A DNA stretch of 35,000 nucleotides from assembly GCF_019218265.1 (NCBI RefSeq), contig NZ_JAHUZE010000004.1, positions 1-35,000 of the forward strand, written 5' to 3'. The notes under the pieces were generated by a model that had not been told where the DNA came from, ran no database searches, and saw only the letters and a list, made by a program, of their open reading frames with translations. Within the stretch, counting starts at the first letter, position 1. The number at the start of each line of letters is the position of its first letter. This DNA is from Maritimibacter dapengensis (GTDB lineage: Bacteria; Pseudomonadota; Alphaproteobacteria; Rhodobacterales; Rhodobacteraceae). The position numbers and the translations under genes are program-made. This document shows positions 33,065 through 35,000 of this stretch, piece by piece.

Positions 33065-34558
33065 ATGGGATCGACGGTCTGGTATCTGGAGCTTCTGGCG
33101 CTGGCGCTTGTCGTGGTGATCGGGCTCGTCATCGCGGCCGCGATCTTCATGTGGTTCATCGACAAGTTCCAGACGGCGGATGCGGTGCGCCGCAACTACC
33201 CCGTGATCGGGCGCTTCCGCCACCTCTTCACGAATCTCGGCGAGTTCTTCCGGCAGTACTTCTTCGCCATGGACCGCGAAGAGATGCCGTTCAACCGGGC
33301 GCAACGCGACTGGGTCTACAAGGCCGCCGACGACAAGGACAACACCATTGCCTTCGGGTCGACCCGCAATATCTCGGCCCCCGGCACGACGATCTTCGTC
33401 AACGCCGCCTTCCCGCCGCTTGGCTTTCAATATGCCAAGACCGCGCCGCTGGTGATAGGGCCGGGCGCGCGGGAACCCTATAGCGCCGGGTCGATCTTCA
33501 ACATCTCCGGGATGTCTTACGGTGCTCTGTCCAAACCCGCTGTCCGCGCTTTGTCGCGCGGCGCAAAAGAGGCGGGCATCTGGATGAACACCGGGGAGGG
33601 GGGTCTGTCGCCCTACCACCTCGAGGGCGGTTGCGATGTCGTCTATCAGATCGGCACGGCGAAATACGGTGTGCGCGACGAGGAAGGAAATCTTTCGGAC
33701 GAAAAGCTCCGCGAAGTCGCCGCGCATCCCGAGGTCAAGATGTTCGAGCTCAAGCTCGCGCAGGGCGCCAAGCCGGGGAAGGGTGGCATCCTGCCCGCCG
33801 CCAAGGTGGATGAGGAGATCGCGCGCATCCGCGGCATTCCGGTCGGCAAGGCATCCGAAAGCCCGAACCGCCATGCCGAGATCGACGATTGGGGCGACCT
33901 CCTCGACGTGATCGCCCATATTCGCGACGTGACCGGCAAGCCGGTCGGCTTCAAGACGGTCGTCGGCGCGGTCGATCCGTTTTCCGATCTGTTCGACGCA
34001 ATCATCCGCCGTGGCGAGGAACACGCCCCGGACTTCATCACCATCGACGGTGGCGAAGGCGGAACCGGGGCCGCCCCGATGCCGCTGATGGATCTCGTCG
34101 GAATGCCGATCCGCGAGGCGCTGCCCCGCATCGTCGACCTTCGTGACCAGCGCGGGCTGCATGACCGCATTCGCATTGTCGCGTCGGGCAAGATGGTAAA
34201 CCCCTCCGATGTGGCCTGGGCGATCTGCGCGGGCGCCGATTTCGTCATGTCCGCACGCGGCTTCATGTTCTCGCTGGGCTGCATTCAGGCTCTCAAGTGC
34301 AACAAGAACACCTGCCCGACCGGCGTCACCACCCATGACGAACACCTGCAACGGGGACTCGTGCCGAAGGAAAAGGCAAAGAAGGTCGCCGCGTTCGCCC
34401 GGAACATGTCGCGTGAGGTCGAGACCATCGCCCACAGCGTGGGCGTCGCCGAACCGCGCCAGATGCGTCGGCGGCACGTTCGCATCGTGCAGGCTGACGG
34501 ACGGTCGATCCCGATGAACGAGATTTATCCAAGTTACAATACTCACGCGCTTTCGTGA
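33065..34558 (+). CDS. Membrane-anchored FMN-binding glutamate-synthase family protein
   Basis: The 497-residue protein begins with a membrane helix (about 8-33), then the TIM-barrel FMN domain of glutamate synthase. Motifs include NISGMSYGALSKPAVRALS, NTGEGGLSPYH, IDGGEGGTGAAP and the 3Fe-4S cluster site with Cys406, Cys412 and Cys417 (spacing C-x5-C-x4-C as in GltB). The glutaminase domain and the gltD-type partner are absent, so it cannot work as normal GOGAT. Stand-alone members are common, but their reaction is not established. GGGGAGGA precedes the ATG at 33065. Confidence 0.87.
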   Translation: MGSTVWYLELLALALVVVIGLVIAAAIFMWFIDKFQTADAVRRNYPVIGRFRHLFTNLGEFFRQYFFAMDREEMPFNRAQRDWVYKAADDKDNTIAFGSTRNISAPGTTIFVNAAFPPLGFQYAKTAPLVIGPGAREPYSAGSIFNISGMSYGALSKPAVRALSRGAKEAGIWMNTGEGGLSPYHLEGGCDVVYQIGTAKYGVRDEEGNLSDEKLREVAAHPEVKMFELKLAQGAKPGKGGILPAAKVDEEIARIRGIPVGKASESPNRHAEIDDWGDLLDVIAHIRDVTGKPVGFKTVVGAVDPFSDLFDAIIRRGEEHAPDFITIDGGEGGTGAAPMPLMDLVGMPIREALPRIVDLRDQRGLHDRIRIVASGKMVNPSDVAWAICAGADFVMSARGFMFSLGCIQALKCNKNTCPTGVTTHDEHLQRGLVPKEKAKKVAAFARNMSREVETIAHSVGVAEPRQMRRRHVRIVQADGRSIPMNEIYPSYNTHALS

Positions 34559-34626
34559 GGAAACTTCATTGGTCGCAGTGCCGTAGCTATTGGTAAGACC
34601 AGTTCAATACGAACGGAGGACTGACA

Positions 34627-35000
34627 ATGGGTTTCAAGCCTGACCTGACCCGGCACGACGTGACGCCGAAGGGATTGTATCTCAACCGCCGCCAGATCAT
34701 GGCGGGCGCCGGCGGGCTCGCTCTTGCCGGTCTCGGTGGTCGCCGCGCAATGGCGCAGGATCTCGAGCCGAATACGCTCGAGGAGATCTCCGGCTACAAC
34801 AACTACTATGAATTCGGCACAGGTAAGGACGACCCGGCCAAGTATGCGCACATGCTTACGACCTCGCCGTGGTCAATCGAAGTCGGCGGTATGGTGGACA
34901 AGCCGGGCGACTATTCGATGGAGGACATTCTCTCGGGCGTCGACATCGAGGAGCGCATCTACCGTTTCCGCTGTGTCGAAGCGTGGTCGATGGTCATTCC
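34627..35000 (+). CDS. msrP: Protein-methionine-sulfoxide reductase catalytic subunit MsrP, N-terminal part (cut by window edge)
   Basis: The first 124 codons of a periplasmic molybdoenzyme that repairs methionine sulfoxide in envelope proteins are visible. The N-terminus has a twin-arginine signal (LNRRQIMAGAGGLALAGLG, Arg21-Arg22, cleavage near AMA-Q). The mature part shows SGYNNYYEFGTGKDDPA, WSIEVGGMV and FRCVEAW, where Cys116 is the expected molybdenum ligand. GGAGG lies seven bases before the ATG. In this family the gene is followed by msrQ, the heme membrane partner, which would lie just outside the window. Confidence 0.92.
   Translation, partial: MGFKPDLTRHDVTPKGLYLNRRQIMAGAGGLALAGLGGRRAMAQDLEPNTLEEISGYNNYYEFGTGKDDPAKYAHMLTTSPWSIEVGGMVDKPGDYSMEDILSGVDIEERIYRFRCVEAWSMVI

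Noticed and set aside
32960-34546. 528-codon open frame on the minus strand opposite the glutamate-synthase-like gene
   Set aside because: The + strand product has clear FMN and Fe-S motifs; the antisense product is rich in Arg, Asp and His with no family pattern.
1-35000. CRISPR arrays, tRNA or rRNA genes, prophage or complete insertion sequences
   Set aside because: I searched the gaps for regular repeats, cloverleaf arms and transposase or integrase motifs and found nothing that supports any of them.

Overview
The window is GC-rich, densely coding chromosomal DNA. The gene set and the family signatures (IolD/IolB/IolI block, EctD, short RluA-type synthase, QmcA/NfeD pair, DapC-like transaminase next to FtsK, MsrP near the right edge, Trm112 after a stand-alone LON domain) point to a marine alphaproteobacterium of the Rhodobacterales (Roseobacter-like). 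This is inferred from the proteins; no rRNA gene is present to confirm it. Forty-one coding sequences are called: thirty-nine complete, and two cut by the window edges (iolD on the left, msrP on the right). I found no tRNA, rRNA, CRISPR array, intact insertion sequence or prophage.

Layout. 1-2042: end of a myo-inositol catabolic operon (iolD 3' end, iolB, iolI-like). 2043-2721: a less GC-rich gap with no convincing gene, a tandem duplication at its left edge and a hairpin near its right edge. 2722-3663 (-): ectoine hydroxylase ectD, without ectABC in view. 3848-6453: exonuclease III, a CnoX-type thioredoxin/TPR protein, a stand-alone LON substrate-binding domain and a Trm112-like peptide. 6472-12947 (-): lolA, ftsK, a DapC-like aminotransferase and an amidase. 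13032-15800: a UbiH-family hydroxylase, an SLT-domain lipoprotein and an AEC transporter. 15883-17352: hspQ, then an ATPase/STAS partner-switch pair. 17446-21841: thiolase, then a chain of four genes joined by ATGA overlaps (esterase, free-Met-R-sulfoxide reductase, GFA protein, LysE exporter), then a pseudouridine synthase. 21825-26309: VOC dioxygenase, NUDIX hydrolase, SPFH/NfeD pair, pyrF, a PEMT-like membrane protein and a conserved small protein. 26541-29156: clpB behind a heat-shock-like promoter and before a strong terminator. 29318-31608: an ABC-2/YhgE-like membrane protein, its probable TetR regulator behind a palindromic operator, and an Mpo1-like protein. 31685-35000: a secreted EF-hand peptide, an FkbM methyltransferase, a membrane-anchored glutamate-synthase-like flavoprotein and the start of msrP.

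Themes. Several genes concern protein quality control and oxidative damage (CnoX, LON domain, HspQ, ClpB, fRMsr, MsrP, GFA) and salt stress (EctD), as expected for a marine aerobe. Most of the window is ordinary core genome. The parts that deserve a second look are mainly non-coding: the alternating TCGCA/TGCGA sites before 29318, the three CGARTTNGGCMGGTT motifs between 32012 and 32142, and the repeat-bearing gap after iolI. I see no strong evidence for a wholly new multi-gene system.
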